Part shown: one piece after another, positions 17,801-24,336 of the stretch
Numbering within the stretch: position 1 is the first letter of the stretch
Layout of the letters: each line of letters opens with the position of its first letter
Source of the DNA: Campylobacter sp. RM6914
Lineage (GTDB): Bacteria; Campylobacterota; Campylobacteria; Campylobacterales; Campylobacteraceae
Assembly (NCBI RefSeq): GCF_004803835.1
Contig: NZ_CP012545.1
Location: 1,426,001 to 1,490,000, forward strand
Direction of reading: 5' to 3'
Length of the DNA: 64,000 nucleotides
Position numbers and translations under genes: made by a program
The notes under the pieces: generated by a model
What the model was told of the DNA's origin: nothing
The model's input: the letters and a program-made list of their open reading frames with translations, nothing else
Databases searched by the model: none

Positions 17801-19502
17801 TATTATTATCTGTGCTAGTATTACCAGCTTTATCTGTTACGCTAGCTGTTACATTAGTATTTGGCTGAACATCTGTAGTATCTATAGATATATTAAACTT
17901 ACCCTCACTATCTGTAGTAACTGTGCCTATTACCTTATCTGCTACACTAATAGTTACGTTAGTGTTTGGCTGATTAGTGCTTCCGCTTAGCTCTACCCTA
18001 TCGGCTATACCATCAGCCTCACTATTAGTATCTGTAATAATAGGTGTATTTAGAGTTATCTCTGGTTTAGTGTTATCGGTGAAATTTAAAGATGTGGCAC
18101 TATTATTATCTGTGCTAGTATTACCAGCTTTATCTGTTACGCTAGCTGTTACATTAGTATTTGGCTGAACATCTGTAGTATCTATAGATATATTAAACTT
18201 ACCCTCACTATCTGTAGTAACTGTGCCTATTACCTTATCTGCTACACTAATAGTTACGTTAGTGTTTGGCTGATTAGTGCTTCCGCTTAGCTCTACCCTA
18301 TCGGCTATACCATCAGCCTCACTATTAGTATCTGTAATAATAGGTGTATTTAGAGTTATCTCTGGTTTAGTGTTATCGGTGAAATTTAAAGATGTGGCAC
18401 TATTATTATCTGTGCTAGTATTACCAGCTTTATCTGTTACGCTAGCTGTTACATTAGTATTTGGCTGAACATCTGTAGTATCTATAGATATATTAAACTT
18501 ACCCTCACTATCTGTAGTAACTGTGCCTATTACCTTATCTGCTACACTAATAGTTACGTTAGTGTTTGGCTGATTAGTGCTTCCGCTTAGCTCTACCCTA
18601 TCGGCTATACCATCAGCCTCACTATTAGTATCTGTAATAATAGGTGTATTTAGAGTTATCTCTGGTTTAGTGTTATCGGTGAAATTTAAAGATGTGGCAC
18701 TATTATTATCTGTGCTAGTATTACCAGCTTTATCTGTTACGCTAGCTGTTACATTAGTATTTGGCTGAACATCTGTAGTATCTATAGATATATTAAACTT
18801 ACCCTCACTATCTGTAGTAACTGTGCCTATTACCTTATCTGCTACACTAATAGTTACGTTAGTGTTTGGCTGATTAGTGCTTCCGCTTAGCTCTACCCTA
18901 TCGGCTATACCATCAGCCTCACTATTAGTATCTGTAATAATAGGTGTATTTAGAGTTATCTCTGGTTTAGTGTTATCGGTGATTATACTTGAGTTGTCAG
19001 TATTGTCGCTTGCGTCTGACATCGTACCGATCGATCCAATAGGGTTGTTTAAGCTAAGTCCGCTTAAGACCTCATCTAAACTTCTATCACTATCAGCGTA
19101 GATATTGCTTTCATGACCGCCCTCGGTAAAATACGACTCGTTAAGCTGAGCTGTGCCACTGTTGTTGCCACCTGCGACACCTGCGGCGGTTTCTTCTAAG
19201 TCATCTAGACTTTCGCCTGCTAAGATCGCCTTTTGTAAGTCCGAAAGCTCGGCTATCGCATCGGCGCCAAAACTCTCATTGCTTGCAGTGCTGTGATCTA
19301 TAGCCACCGTATCATTTTCTAATATCTCTATATTTTCGCCATTATCCATGGATAAAACAGCTCTAGAGTCGCCACCTTGCGTCTTTACCGTCTCACCTAA
19401 AAAGATCGCATCGCCAACATTTAGTGCTCTTTCTTTGCCATTTTCATCAACTGCTACGACGCTACCGATAATCTGCTTTACTACTCCAACTTGCGCTGCC
19501 AT
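8850..19502 (-). CDS. Giant LapA/BapA-like type I secreted adhesin with 25 identical Ig-like repeats
   Basis: A 3550-residue surface protein. Residues 1-110 form a retention module (MAAQVGVVKQIIGSV..., VGD, GETV) as in LapA-family adhesins, with a TAAG site at 105-108, where LapG-type periplasmic proteases cut. Roughly residues 175-2680 are 25 copies of a 100-residue Ig-like repeat (each with DNTKPEITLN and two QPNTNVT segments). Non-repeated Ig-like parts follow, then a VWA domain with the MIDAS motif DFSIS, and a C-terminal type I secretion target ending in DVLDMTDSIDTILKIDGD. There is no Sec signal peptide. I infer ABC-type export, tethering in the outer membrane and biofilm or host adhesion. 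The start is the ATG at 19502 with AAGGA upstream. No secretion genes are adjacent. Confidence 0.92.
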   Translation of the reverse strand: MAAQVGVVKQIIGSVVAVDENGKERALNVGDAIFLGETVKTQGGDSRAVLSMDNGENIEILENDTVAIDHSTASNESFGADAIAELSDLQKAILAGESLDDLEETAAGVAGGNNSGTAQLNESYFTEGGHESNIYADSDRSLDEVLSGLSLNNPIGSIGTMSDASDNTDNSSIITDNTKPEITLNTPIITDTNSEADGIADRVELSGSTNQPNTNVTISVADKVIGTVTTDSEGKFNISIDTTDVQPNTNVTASVTDKAGNTSTDNNSATSLNFTDNTKPEITLNTPIITDTNSEADGIADRVELSGSTNQPNTNVTISVADKVIGTVTTDSEGKFNISIDTTDVQPNTNVTASVTDKAGNTSTDNNSATSLNFTDNTKPEITLNTPIITDTNSEADGIADRVELSGSTNQPNTNVTISVADKVIGTVTTDSEGKFNISIDTTDVQPNTNVTASVTDKAGNTSTDNNSATSLNFTDNTKPEITLNTPIITDTNSEADGIADRVELSGSTNQPNTNVTISVADKVIGTVTTDSEGKFNISIDTTDVQPNTNVTASVTDKAGNTSTDNNSATSLNFTDNTKPEITLNTPIITDTNSEADGIADRVELSGSTNQPNTNVTISVADKVIGTVTTDSEGKFNISIDTTDVQPNTNVTASVTDKAGNTSTDNNSATSLNFTDNTKPEITLNTPIITDTNSEADGIADRVELSGSTNQPNTNVTISVADKVIGTVTTDSEGKFNISIDTTDVQPNTNVTASVTDKAGNTSTDNNSATSLNFTDNTKPEITLNTPIITDTNSEADGIADRVELSGSTNQPNTNVTISVADKVIGTVTTDSEGKFNISIDTTDVQPNTNVTASVTDKAGNTSTDNNSATSLNFTDNTKPEITLNTPIITDTNSEADGIADRVELSGSTNQPNTNVTISVADKVIGTVTTDSEGKFNISIDTTDVQPNTNVTASVTDKAGNTSTDNNSATSLNFTDNTKPEITLNTPIITDTNSEADGIADRVELSGSTNQPNTNVTISVADKVIGTVTTDSEGKFNISIDTTDVQPNTNVTASVTDKAGNTSTDNNSATSLNFTDNTKPEITLNTPIITDTNSEADGIADRVELSGSTNQPNTNVTISVADKVIGTVTTDSEGKFNISIDTTDVQPNTNVTASVTDKAGNTSTDNNSATSLNFTDNTKPEITLNTPIITDTNSEADGIADRVELSGSTNQPNTNVTISVADKVIGTVTTDSEGKFNISIDTTDVQPNTNVTASVTDKAGNTSTDNNSATSLNFTDNTKPEITLNTPIITDTNSEADGIADRVELSGSTNQPNTNVTISVADKVIGTVTTDSEGKFNISIDTTDVQPNTNVTASVTDKAGNTSTDNNSATSLNFTDNTKPEITLNTPIITDTNSEADGIADRVELSGSTNQPNTNVTISVADKVIGTVTTDSEGKFNISIDTTDVQPNTNVTASVTDKAGNTSTDNNSATSLNFTDNTKPEITLNTPIITDTNSEADGIADRVELSGSTNQPNTNVTISVADKVIGTVTTDSEGKFNISIDTTDVQPNTNVTASVTDKAGNTSTDNNSATSLNFTDNTKPEITLNTPIITDTNSEADGIADRVELSGSTNQPNTNVTISVADKVIGTVTTDSEGKFNISIDTTDVQPNTNVTASVTDKAGNTSTDNNSATSLNFTDNTKPEITLNTPIITDTNSEADGIADRVELSGSTNQPNTNVTISVADKVIGTVTTDSEGKFNISIDTTDVQPNTNVTASVTDKAGNTSTDNNSATSLNFTDNTKPEITLNTPIITDTNSEADGIADRVELSGSTNQPNTNVTISVADKVIGTVTTDSEGKFNISIDTTDVQPNTNVTASVTDKAGNTSTDNNSATSLNFTDNTKPEITLNTPIITDTNSEADGIADRVELSGSTNQPNTNVTISVADKVIGTVTTDSEGKFNISIDTTDVQPNTNVTASVTDKAGNTSTDNNSATSLNFTDNTKPEITLNTPIITDTNSEADGIADRVELSGSTNQPNTNVTISVADKVIGTVTTDSEGKFNISIDTTDVQPNTNVTASVTDKAGNTSTDNNSATSLNFTDNTKPEITLNTPIITDTNSEADGIADRVELSGSTNQPNTNVTISVADKVIGTVTTDSEGKFNISIDTTDVQPNTNVTASVTDKAGNTSTDNNSATSLNFTDNTKPEITLNTPIITDTNSEADGIADRVELSGSTNQPNTNVTISVADKVIGTVTTDSEGKFNISIDTTDVQPNTNVTASVTDKAGNTSTDNNSATSLNFTDNTKPEITLNTPIITDTNSEADGIADRVELSGSTNQPNTNVTISVADKVIGTVTTDSEGKFNISIDTTDVQPNTNVTASVTDKAGNTSTDNNSATSLNFTDNTKPEITLNTPIITDTNSEADGIADRVELSGSTNQPNTNVTISVADKVIGTVTTDSEGKFNISIDTTDVQPNTNVTASVTDKAGNTSTDNNSATSLNFTDNTKPEITLNTPIITDTNSEADGIADRVELSGSTNQPNTNVTISVADKVIGTVTTDSEGKFNISIDTTDVQPNTNVTASVTDKAGNTSTDNNSATSLNFTDNTKPEITLNTPIITDTNSEADGIADRVELSGSTNQPNTNVTISVADKVIGTVTTDSEGKFNISIDTTDVQPNTNVTASVTDKAGNTSTDNNSATSLNFTDNTKPNDPIISWDEDTKKDGVLNNEENAKDGKANETTATITLPSDVSATNTVVVTITNPSGETKTVSILSQNGSTAQLDDGRTIEVKDGSIKIPVEVMESKNTSISAFIKDIAGNQSSEVSSSITVDNSIKFIDSDITLTVSEYDIKGGASSADAIKTESSSAVTSFTFTTQDGTDSGLLTNADTKVLWFNEDGKLVGKEASQGGATVIELSVDNNGQISTSLLKPVFHKDGEGNLLDSTTTKGVTVEAVNMVGSNASIDINVTINDSTPTSYNPTNNTMDITIANPKSNVTLVLDFSISMFDQVSATDKTMRVDAAYKGLMALLNDYGTKGEENVKVSLVAFSGKAATLTNSHGDTWMSINDAKAMIARYYAHRTVNGKEAFTYSLESSLLSGTNYDAALAKTMETFDKNGKFTEKGVENRIHFVSDGDATVSDASSTSLSNTASILYDGKIWNFGTGNRFTNSGSSGYITTNSTGTRFYRNGNIEITSEVTTDHGISKAEESIWREFLTKNGIIAESYKLGEDVNLSSLNSISYNGITGENTDAQEFSKLKFEAKTAENVNFVTKANGEVGFDLGADENGTISVEIDGKTYIYDIAAKTINGEACEINSDGDVIAKVEVVRDTGSKLVVDLAKGTYDYTADENVANSKEGETIDIKFTITDADGDSVTQTSSSTFVNPAIPETPVAPSVPTGPSTIGITETFDNTIDTFKGYSISKDGQAGSSRYGFAHYDYDKHIGSEDTYDTVKVGETINFDNLTQNYTVNNYWFGRTEMSDASSLDARMEHINRLDLGKGDNSVGLLNLSADDVLDMTDSIDTILKIDGDSNDTVTGKWEKSTDYKAEEGYELYESKVTSGDHAGETIYIQIDTDIKTDF
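11464..18981 (-). repeat. Tandem array, 25 copies of a 300-bp unit
   Basis: The same five 60-base blocks recur with exact 300-bp periodicity from 11464 to 18981, with no difference that I could see between copies. The unit is exactly 100 codons, so copy-number change keeps the adhesin in frame. Perfect nucleotide identity, including silent positions, points to recent expansion or ongoing homogenisation. Long-read assembly is needed to trust the copy number. Confidence 0.95.
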
Positions 19503-19539
19503 GGTATTTTCCTTAGTGTTTTACTTTTATTTTGACTAG

Positions 19540-19545
19540 ATTATA
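19540..19545 (-). promoter_or_regulatory. -10 element of the adhesin gene
   Basis: TATAAT on the minus strand, 37 bp upstream of the adhesin ATG, with AAGGA at about 19509-19513. The -35 position is weak and abuts the palindrome at 19567-19586. Confidence 0.6.
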
Positions 19546-19566
19546 ACAAAACAAGTAGCTTGCGTC

Positions 19567-19586
19567 TATTGTACCTAGGTACAATA
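19567..19586. promoter_or_regulatory. Perfect 20-bp palindrome upstream of the adhesin, candidate operator
   Basis: TATTGTACCTAGGTACAATA is its own reverse complement over all 20 bases. It lies 21 bp upstream of the adhesin -10, at or just above the -35 position, and 65 bp from the start codon. A dimeric transcription factor site is the simplest reading. No regulator is encoded next to it. Confidence 0.6.
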
Positions 19587-19616
19587 CAAATAACATGATC
19601 ACGAAGAGCGCTCTGC

Positions 19617-20432
19617 TTAATGCCCCTCTCTAATCCTTAAAAACACAGGAAATCTCGGCAGCCCGTTTTTGGTTAAATTTTGATATTTATAAGTTATTAT
19701 CGTGCCTATTGCAGGTGGATTTTTACGCATTTTATCACTAAAGCCCGAGCCTATCTTAAAAGTCGCAGCATCTTTTAAATTTCTACAAGTAAGGCTTCCC
19801 ATAAATCCTTGAAATTTACCCCTACCCGCATTTATCTTTATAATCTCGCACTCATCGTCTAAAAATTTCTTGAGTTTTAAAATTTTATCGCTTCTGCCAC
19901 TTTGATAGCTAGCGTTTGGATCGCGCACGACAACACCCTCGCCGCCATTTAAGGTTACCTTATCAAGAAATTTTACTACATTTTCGTGCGAGATGGCTGG
20001 TAGTTGCTCTATGATTTTTATTTGCGGGCAAGGATTTTTATCTAGGTAATTCCTTAAAATTTCAAGTCTTTGTATAAGACTGCCATCTTCATTTGGTAGA
20101 TCAAAGACATGATACTCTAACTCGCTCCAGCCCTTGTCTTGGCTACTGTTTACAATAGAAGTTATGCGTTCAAAGTCAAGAGAGCGACTGTAAATTTCAC
20201 CGTCAAGGCTAAAATTTGGGAAGCACGACAGCCAGGATTTGGGTGTGGATATGGCTAAATTTGCCCTGCTTTTTAAGGTATTGCCATTCCAAATTCCACG
20301 CACACCGTCAAGCTTCTCACTCATCATCCATGTGCTTAAATTTTCATCGCCCTTATAGACTTTAAGAAGCATTGGCTCTTTAGCAAAACAACTCGCTACA
20401 AACACCAAAAATAAAGCAAAGAGCATTTTCAT
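19617..20432 (-). CDS. Periplasmic ATP-dependent DNA ligase (LigE type)
   Basis: A 271-residue minimal ATP-dependent ligase with an N-terminal signal peptide (MKMLFALFLVFVASCFA, cleavage probably after residue 17). The adenylation domain carries the nucleophile K40 in the KLDGVRG motif, then LDGEIY, HVFDLP, GEGVVVRD and the motif V lysines KILKLKK. A small OB domain follows. Known Lig E enzymes are exported and seal nicks in DNA; a role in processing incoming or extracellular DNA has been proposed. Replicative ligation in these bacteria is done by NAD-dependent LigA. It starts 3 bp after the epimerase stop, so it is probably in that operon. It appears intact. Confidence 0.88.
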   Translation of the reverse strand: MKMLFALFLVFVASCFAKEPMLLKVYKGDENLSTWMMSEKLDGVRGIWNGNTLKSRANLAISTPKSWLSCFPNFSLDGEIYSRSLDFERITSIVNSSQDKGWSELEYHVFDLPNEDGSLIQRLEILRNYLDKNPCPQIKIIEQLPAISHENVVKFLDKVTLNGGEGVVVRDPNASYQSGRSDKILKLKKFLDDECEIIKINAGRGKFQGFMGSLTCRNLKDAATFKIGSGFSDKMRKNPPAIGTIITYKYQNLTKNGLPRFPVFLRIREGH

Positions 20433-20435
20433 GTG

Positions 20436-21494
20436 CTAAATTTGAACTCCGTAAAACTCGCTATACCACTCGACAAATCTCGCCACACCGTCGTTCACGC
20501 TTGTGTTTGGCTTGTAGTTAAAATCCTCTACAAGATCACTCACGTCAGCAAATGTCGCAGGCACGTCGCCAGCCTGAAGTGGCATGAAATTTTTCTCTAT
20601 CTCGCGCCCTATCCTTATCTCAACCGCCTTTATGTAGTCCATGAGTTCAACTGGGCTGTTGTTGCCTATATTATAGACCTTAAACGGCGCACTTGAAGTC
20701 GCTGGATCAGGATTTTTCGCGTTCCATTTTGGGTTTGGCTTAGCTGGGTTGTCCACGCATTTTATGATACCTTTTACGATATCATCCACGTAGGTAAAGT
20801 CGCGCTTCATCTTGCCGTGATTAAAGACATCTATGCTCTTGCCCTTAAGTGCAGCTTCGGTAAATAAAAATAGCGCCATATCAGGGCGTCCCCAAGGACC
20901 ATAAACGGTGAAAAAGCGTAGACCAGTGGTCGGCACACCAAAGAGGTGGCTGTAAGTATGCGCCATCATCTCGTTGCTCTTTTTTGTTACCGCGTAAAGG
21001 CTTATCGGGTGATTTACCGCTTCGTGAGTAGAAAACGGCATATTCTCATTTAGCCCGTAAACCGAGCTTGAGCTTGCGTAAACCAAGTTTGCTGTTTTGT
21101 TGTGGCGACAGCACTCTAAAATGTTTAAAAAGCCCGTGATATTACTATCTATATAAGCTTGTGGATTGATAAGCGAGTAGCGAACTCCAGCTTGTGCGGC
21201 TAGATTTACCACGCAGTCAAATTTATACTCTTTAAATAAATTTTCAAGCACCTCTTTATCGGCTAGATCTGCTTTTATAAATTTTAAATTTGCATTTGTT
21301 TTTGAGGTAATTAGCTTTCTTTCCTCTATCTCACTCACGTCAAAACCGGCATTTTTAAGACGCGCTAGTTTTAAATTTACGTCGTAGTAGTCGTTTATAT
21401 TGTCATATCCAACGACCTCATCACCGCGTTTTGCTAGCGCATTTGCTAGGTGAAAGCCGATAAATCCAGCCGTTCCAGTTACTAAAATTTTCAT
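20436..21494 (-). CDS. NAD-dependent sugar epimerase, probably UDP-glucuronate 4-epimerase
   Basis: A 352-residue extended short-chain dehydrogenase. The NAD-binding motif TAGFIG is at residues 7-12, and the catalytic triad is represented by SSSVYG and YAVTK. The [10 protein letters not shown] segment, the [15 protein letters not shown] segment and the [11 protein letters not shown] segment are characteristic of the UDP-glucuronate 4-epimerase branch (LspL/Cap1J-like), which makes UDP-galacturonate for surface polysaccharide. The enzyme is cytoplasmic. It sits between the exonuclease (9 bp) and ligase (3 bp) genes, with no glycosyltransferase nearby. UDP-glucose/GlcNAc 4-epimerase activity cannot be excluded from sequence alone. 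Confidence 0.85.
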   Translation of the reverse strand: MKILVTGTAGFIGFHLANALAKRGDEVVGYDNINDYYDVNLKLARLKNAGFDVSEIEERKLITSKTNANLKFIKADLADKEVLENLFKEYKFDCVVNLAAQAGVRYSLINPQAYIDSNITGFLNILECCRHNKTANLVYASSSSVYGLNENMPFSTHEAVNHPISLYAVTKKSNEMMAHTYSHLFGVPTTGLRFFTVYGPWGRPDMALFLFTEAALKGKSIDVFNHGKMKRDFTYVDDIVKGIIKCVDNPAKPNPKWNAKNPDPATSSAPFKVYNIGNNSPVELMDYIKAVEIRIGREIEKNFMPLQAGDVPATFADVSDLVEDFNYKPNTSVNDGVARFVEWYSEFYGVQI

Positions 21495-21503
21495 ATTTTT
21501 CCT

Positions 21504-22529
21504 TTACTCATCATCTAAATTTATCTCAGGTAATTGCTCGTTTAATTCTAAATTTTCACGTTTTTTGTTTTTTAAATTTACCGCACCTTTTTGCAAGATC
21601 CCATCAAGTCCGACTTTTGCCAGATGTTCATCAAGCTCTTTAGGTTCGACCCGCCCAAGGTCTTCATCTGCAAAATTTTCATCTTCAAAGTGCTCTTGAA
21701 ATTCTTCTTCATACTCACTCTTGCCCTCAAGTCTTAAAATTTCGCTCTCTACCGCATCACAGAAAACATCCGTATAACTCATTTTAGGACGCTCATTTAG
21801 TAAAAATTCACTCATCACATTTAGGTAGCTAGCATAGTCTTCTGACGTTAAATTTCCACGCAAAAGCTCGTATTTTAAAAACAGCCAGTATGTATTTAGT
21901 ACGTCTGATTCACAGTATTCGTTTATCTTCGCTATCTCGCCGCTAAAAAAGAGTTCGGTGACTTGATCGCCGTGCACATCGTATTTGCCAGGTAAATTTA
22001 ACGAAGCACAAAGTGTGTCTAGCTTTAGACCTCTAACTGAGCCAAAATCACTAATATGATCAAGCAAATCAAGATGAAATTTACCGTCATATCTACTTCT
22101 GTAGTTTTCCCATTTATTTTTATTTAACTCGCGGTTTTCGCTCTCAAAATACGAAGGCGCGCTTAAGTTATATTTCATCGCCCTTACCATTATCATAGGA
22201 AGGTCAAACCCTCTTCCGTTAAAGCTAACTATGCGTGGATTATACTCGTTTATAAATTTGATAAATTTGGCCAAAATTTCTCTCTCATTTGCTCCTTCCA
22301 TAGTGTTTACGCGCAAAAATTTACCGTATTCATCAGCCATAACCGCAGATATAACCACCGTTTTATGAAACATCACAGGCAAAAACTCACTTCCGCTTGC
22401 GGCTTTTTGCGCACTAAATGCCTGCTGACACACACTCATATCATCTCCCCTATATCCGTAAATGCGCCTTAAAAGCGAAACATCAGGTATCGTCTCGCAG
22501 TCAAATACGCAAATGTAATTTCTAGCCAT
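21504..22529 (-). CDS. PolB-like 3'-5' exonuclease (COG3298 type)
   Basis: A 341-residue protein whose first 220 residues form a DnaQ/PolB-type exonuclease fold. Exo I is FDCETIPD (D-x-E near residues 10-12), Exo II is the VSFNGRGFDLPM segment, and Exo III is the YCESDVLNTY segment with conserved D. The C-terminal 100 residues are acidic and low in structure. Proteins of this group are predicted DNA exonucleases; a related Campylobacter gene has been called wlaX, but I do not transfer the name. It is first in a possible exonuclease-epimerase-ligase operon. Substrate and pathway are unknown. Confidence 0.8.
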   Translation of the reverse strand: MARNYICVFDCETIPDVSLLRRIYGYRGDDMSVCQQAFSAQKAASGSEFLPVMFHKTVVISAVMADEYGKFLRVNTMEGANEREILAKFIKFINEYNPRIVSFNGRGFDLPMIMVRAMKYNLSAPSYFESENRELNKNKWENYRSRYDGKFHLDLLDHISDFGSVRGLKLDTLCASLNLPGKYDVHGDQVTELFFSGEIAKINEYCESDVLNTYWLFLKYELLRGNLTSEDYASYLNVMSEFLLNERPKMSYTDVFCDAVESEILRLEGKSEYEEEFQEHFEDENFADEDLGRVEPKELDEHLAKVGLDGILQKGAVNLKNKKRENLELNEQLPEINLDDE

Positions 22530-22633
22530 TTTAAACCTTTAAAAATTTTGTAAATCATATCAAATTTTAGATTTAAAACTAAGAAATATTTTTGATTTAA
22601 AAATTTAATCCGACAATTTTCATTTTACATATA

Positions 22634-22676
22634 ATTTTGATAATTATTTGACATTAATTATCAAAATAGATATAAT
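22634..22676 (+). promoter_or_regulatory. Fur-type operator with embedded consensus promoter for exbB-exbD-tonB
   Basis: Arms 22634-22646 and 22655-22667 form a perfect 13-bp inverted repeat (ATTTTGATAATTA and its complement) around 8 bp, resembling Fur sites built from GATAAT. The spacer and edge hold TTGACA at 22648-22653, and TATAAT follows at 22671-22676 with 17-bp spacing. A repressor bound here would block the promoter. Confidence 0.75.
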
Positions 22677-22711
22677 ACTCGCGAAAAAATTTAAAGGCAG
22701 AAGAGAAATTT

Positions 22712-23140
22712 ATGGAATTATTAAAAGGCAACCTCGACTACATTATTATAGGGATTTTAGGCTTTATGAGCTTTTTTGTTATTTGGTATAGCATTGAGCG
22801 CATGATTTATTACGCAAAAGTCGATATAACGCAATTTAAAGCCATAGAAACGCTCGAAGAAGCACTTACTAAAAATTTAACAACACTTTATATTGTGTAT
22901 TCAAACGCTCCTTATATCGGGCTTTTAGGCACGGTTGGCGGTATCATGATAACATTTTACGACATGGGTATGGCAGGAGGGATCGATACAAAAAGTATTA
23001 TGATAGGTCTTTCTTTGGCACTTAAGGCAACGGCATTTGGCCTGCTAGTAGCGATACCTACGCTCATGATCTACAACGGCTTTGTAAGAAAGGTCGATGT
23101 CATACTAAACCGCTATAAGGCATACAATGCGCTTAAATAG
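22712..23140 (+). CDS. exbB: TonB-system proton channel subunit ExbB
   Basis: A 142-residue inner-membrane protein of the short epsilon-type ExbB/TolQ form. Three membrane segments are visible: about 10-27, about 68-90 (APYIGLLGTVGGIM) and about 108-130. The GLLGTVxGI motif is the family signature. With ExbD it forms a proton channel that energises TonB for uptake of iron complexes across the outer membrane. It overlaps exbD by 14 bp and is under a Fur-like operator. The neighbouring genes and the promoter support iron uptake over TolQR or motor functions. Confidence 0.93.
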   Translation: MELLKGNLDYIIIGILGFMSFFVIWYSIERMIYYAKVDITQFKAIETLEEALTKNLTTLYIVYSNAPYIGLLGTVGGIMITFYDMGMAGGIDTKSIMIGLSLALKATAFGLLVAIPTLMIYNGFVRKVDVILNRYKAYNALK

Positions 23141-23507
23141 AAAAGACGGGCTAAATATCGTTCCTTTTATCGATATTATGCTTGTTTTGCTTGCCATTGT
23201 GCTTAGTATCTCGACATTTATAGCACAGGGAAATATCCCTATAGATCTGCCTAGTTCAAATAGTGCAAAACAAGAGAAAGACGATAAAAAAGTGAGTATA
23301 GTTATTGATAAAGATAATAAGATTTTTATCGATGAAACAGAGGTTTATGACGAAGAGCTTAAAGACAAGCTTAGCAATGTCGACCCTAAAATGCTCATCG
23401 AACTTAGAAGTGACAAAGAGTCTAAATTTGACACTTTCGTCAAGGTTATTGATATTTTAAAAGAAAAACAACATGAAAACTTTGCAATCACAACTATCAC
23501 TAAATAA
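23127..23507 (+). CDS. exbD: TonB-system subunit ExbD
   Basis: A 126-residue biopolymer transport protein with one N-terminal membrane helix (about 13-32). It contains the membrane aspartate in NIVPFIDIMLVLLAI (D16), required for proton flow in this family. A periplasmic domain of about 90 residues follows. It starts inside the end of exbB and overlaps tonB by 35 bp, so the three genes are very probably translated together. ExbD is the partner of ExbB in using the proton gradient for TonB action. The spacing and operon order are standard for Campylobacterota. Confidence 0.93.
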   Translation: MRLNRKDGLNIVPFIDIMLVLLAIVLSISTFIAQGNIPIDLPSSNSAKQEKDDKKVSIVIDKDNKIFIDETEVYDEELKDKLSNVDPKMLIELRSDKESKFDTFVKVIDILKEKQHENFAITTITK

Positions 23508-24261
23508 ATTCTCAAATTTTAGCGGATTTACTGTATCCGCTTTGGTTCACGCATTTTTTGTCGTATTTTTACTCCATCACCCTTTTGAGCAGATAAAACC
23601 TGCCGAAAACAAATCCATAAAGATAAACTTACACTCGTTTAACGTCCCGACATCAACAGTTGAAATTTCAAGCGCTCCACAGATAGCACCTGAGGTTATG
23701 ATACCAGAGCCCACTCCTCCTGCTCCTGTGTTACCGCCAAAAGAGGCAGAAAAGCCAAAGCCTATCCAACCGATAAAAGAGATAAAACCTCAACCAAAAA
23801 AGATGGAAAGAAAAAAGGTTGAGAAAAAGATAGAAAAACCAAAAGAGATCGCCCCTTTGCAACCTACCCTAACACAAAATACACCTCCCGCTAACGTGGC
23901 TAATCCAAACAATTTACCGACGACTAATGCCGTTCAAGCAGCAGCTCCGATTGCAAAAATAGCTGAGCTAAATTTATCAAACTCTGCAGGCAGCGAAGAG
24001 TTTAAAAAGATAGTTGATGCGATAGTAAAAAACCAGCGATATCCCAAAAATGCAAAGAAAATGCGCCAACAAGGTGTCGCAGAAGTAAAATTTCTCATAC
24101 GAAAAAACGGTTCGGTAGACGAGATAAAGATAGCCAAAAGTTCAGGATATGCAAGTCTTGACGAGGGAGCTATAAACAACGTAAAGCGTGCGAGTAAGGA
24201 CTTTCCGATGCTTGGCGCGGATTATTACATAAACATTCCGATCTCATTTAGACTTTTATGA
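23473..24261 (+). CDS. tonB: Energy-transducing protein TonB
   Basis: A 262-residue TonB. A cytoplasmic tip is followed by one membrane helix (about residues 20-36, VSALVHAFFVVFLLH). A long periplasmic spacer rich in Pro, Lys and Glu (about 65-145) comes next, then a C-terminal TonB domain (about 170-262, with GVAEVKFLIRKNGSVDEI and SSGYASLDEGAI). The C-terminal domain contacts the TonB box of outer-membrane receptors. The start inside exbD is supported by the conserved N-terminal helix. No receptor gene is in the window. Confidence 0.93.
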   Translation: MKTLQSQLSLNKFSNFSGFTVSALVHAFFVVFLLHHPFEQIKPAENKSIKINLHSFNVPTSTVEISSAPQIAPEVMIPEPTPPAPVLPPKEAEKPKPIQPIKEIKPQPKKMERKKVEKKIEKPKEIAPLQPTLTQNTPPANVANPNNLPTTNAVQAAAPIAKIAELNLSNSAGSEEFKKIVDAIVKNQRYPKNAKKMRQQGVAEVKFLIRKNGSVDEIKIAKSSGYASLDEGAINNVKRASKDFPMLGADYYINIPISFRLL

Positions 24262-24280
24262 TCAGGATAAATTTAAAGCT

Positions 24281-24302
24281 ATCCACTAAAAATTTAGTGG
24301 AT
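24281..24302. terminator. Hairpin between convergent tonB and mqo
   Basis: ATCCACTAAA and its perfect complement are separated by 2 nt, in the 75-bp gap between converging genes. T-runs are weak, so it is a probable rather than certain bidirectional terminator. Confidence 0.55.
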
Positions 24303-24336
24303 TAGCCGTTTTGTGTGTTAAAATTTTAAAAAGCAA

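Noticed and set aside
11464-18981. CRISPR-like periodic repeat
   Set aside because: The unit is 300 bp with no unique spacers and is entirely coding in one frame.
11677-19101. A series of identical 63-residue plus-strand ORFs every 300 bp
   Set aside because: They are antisense shadows of the adhesin repeat, created by the repetition; no ribosome sites or promoters accompany them.
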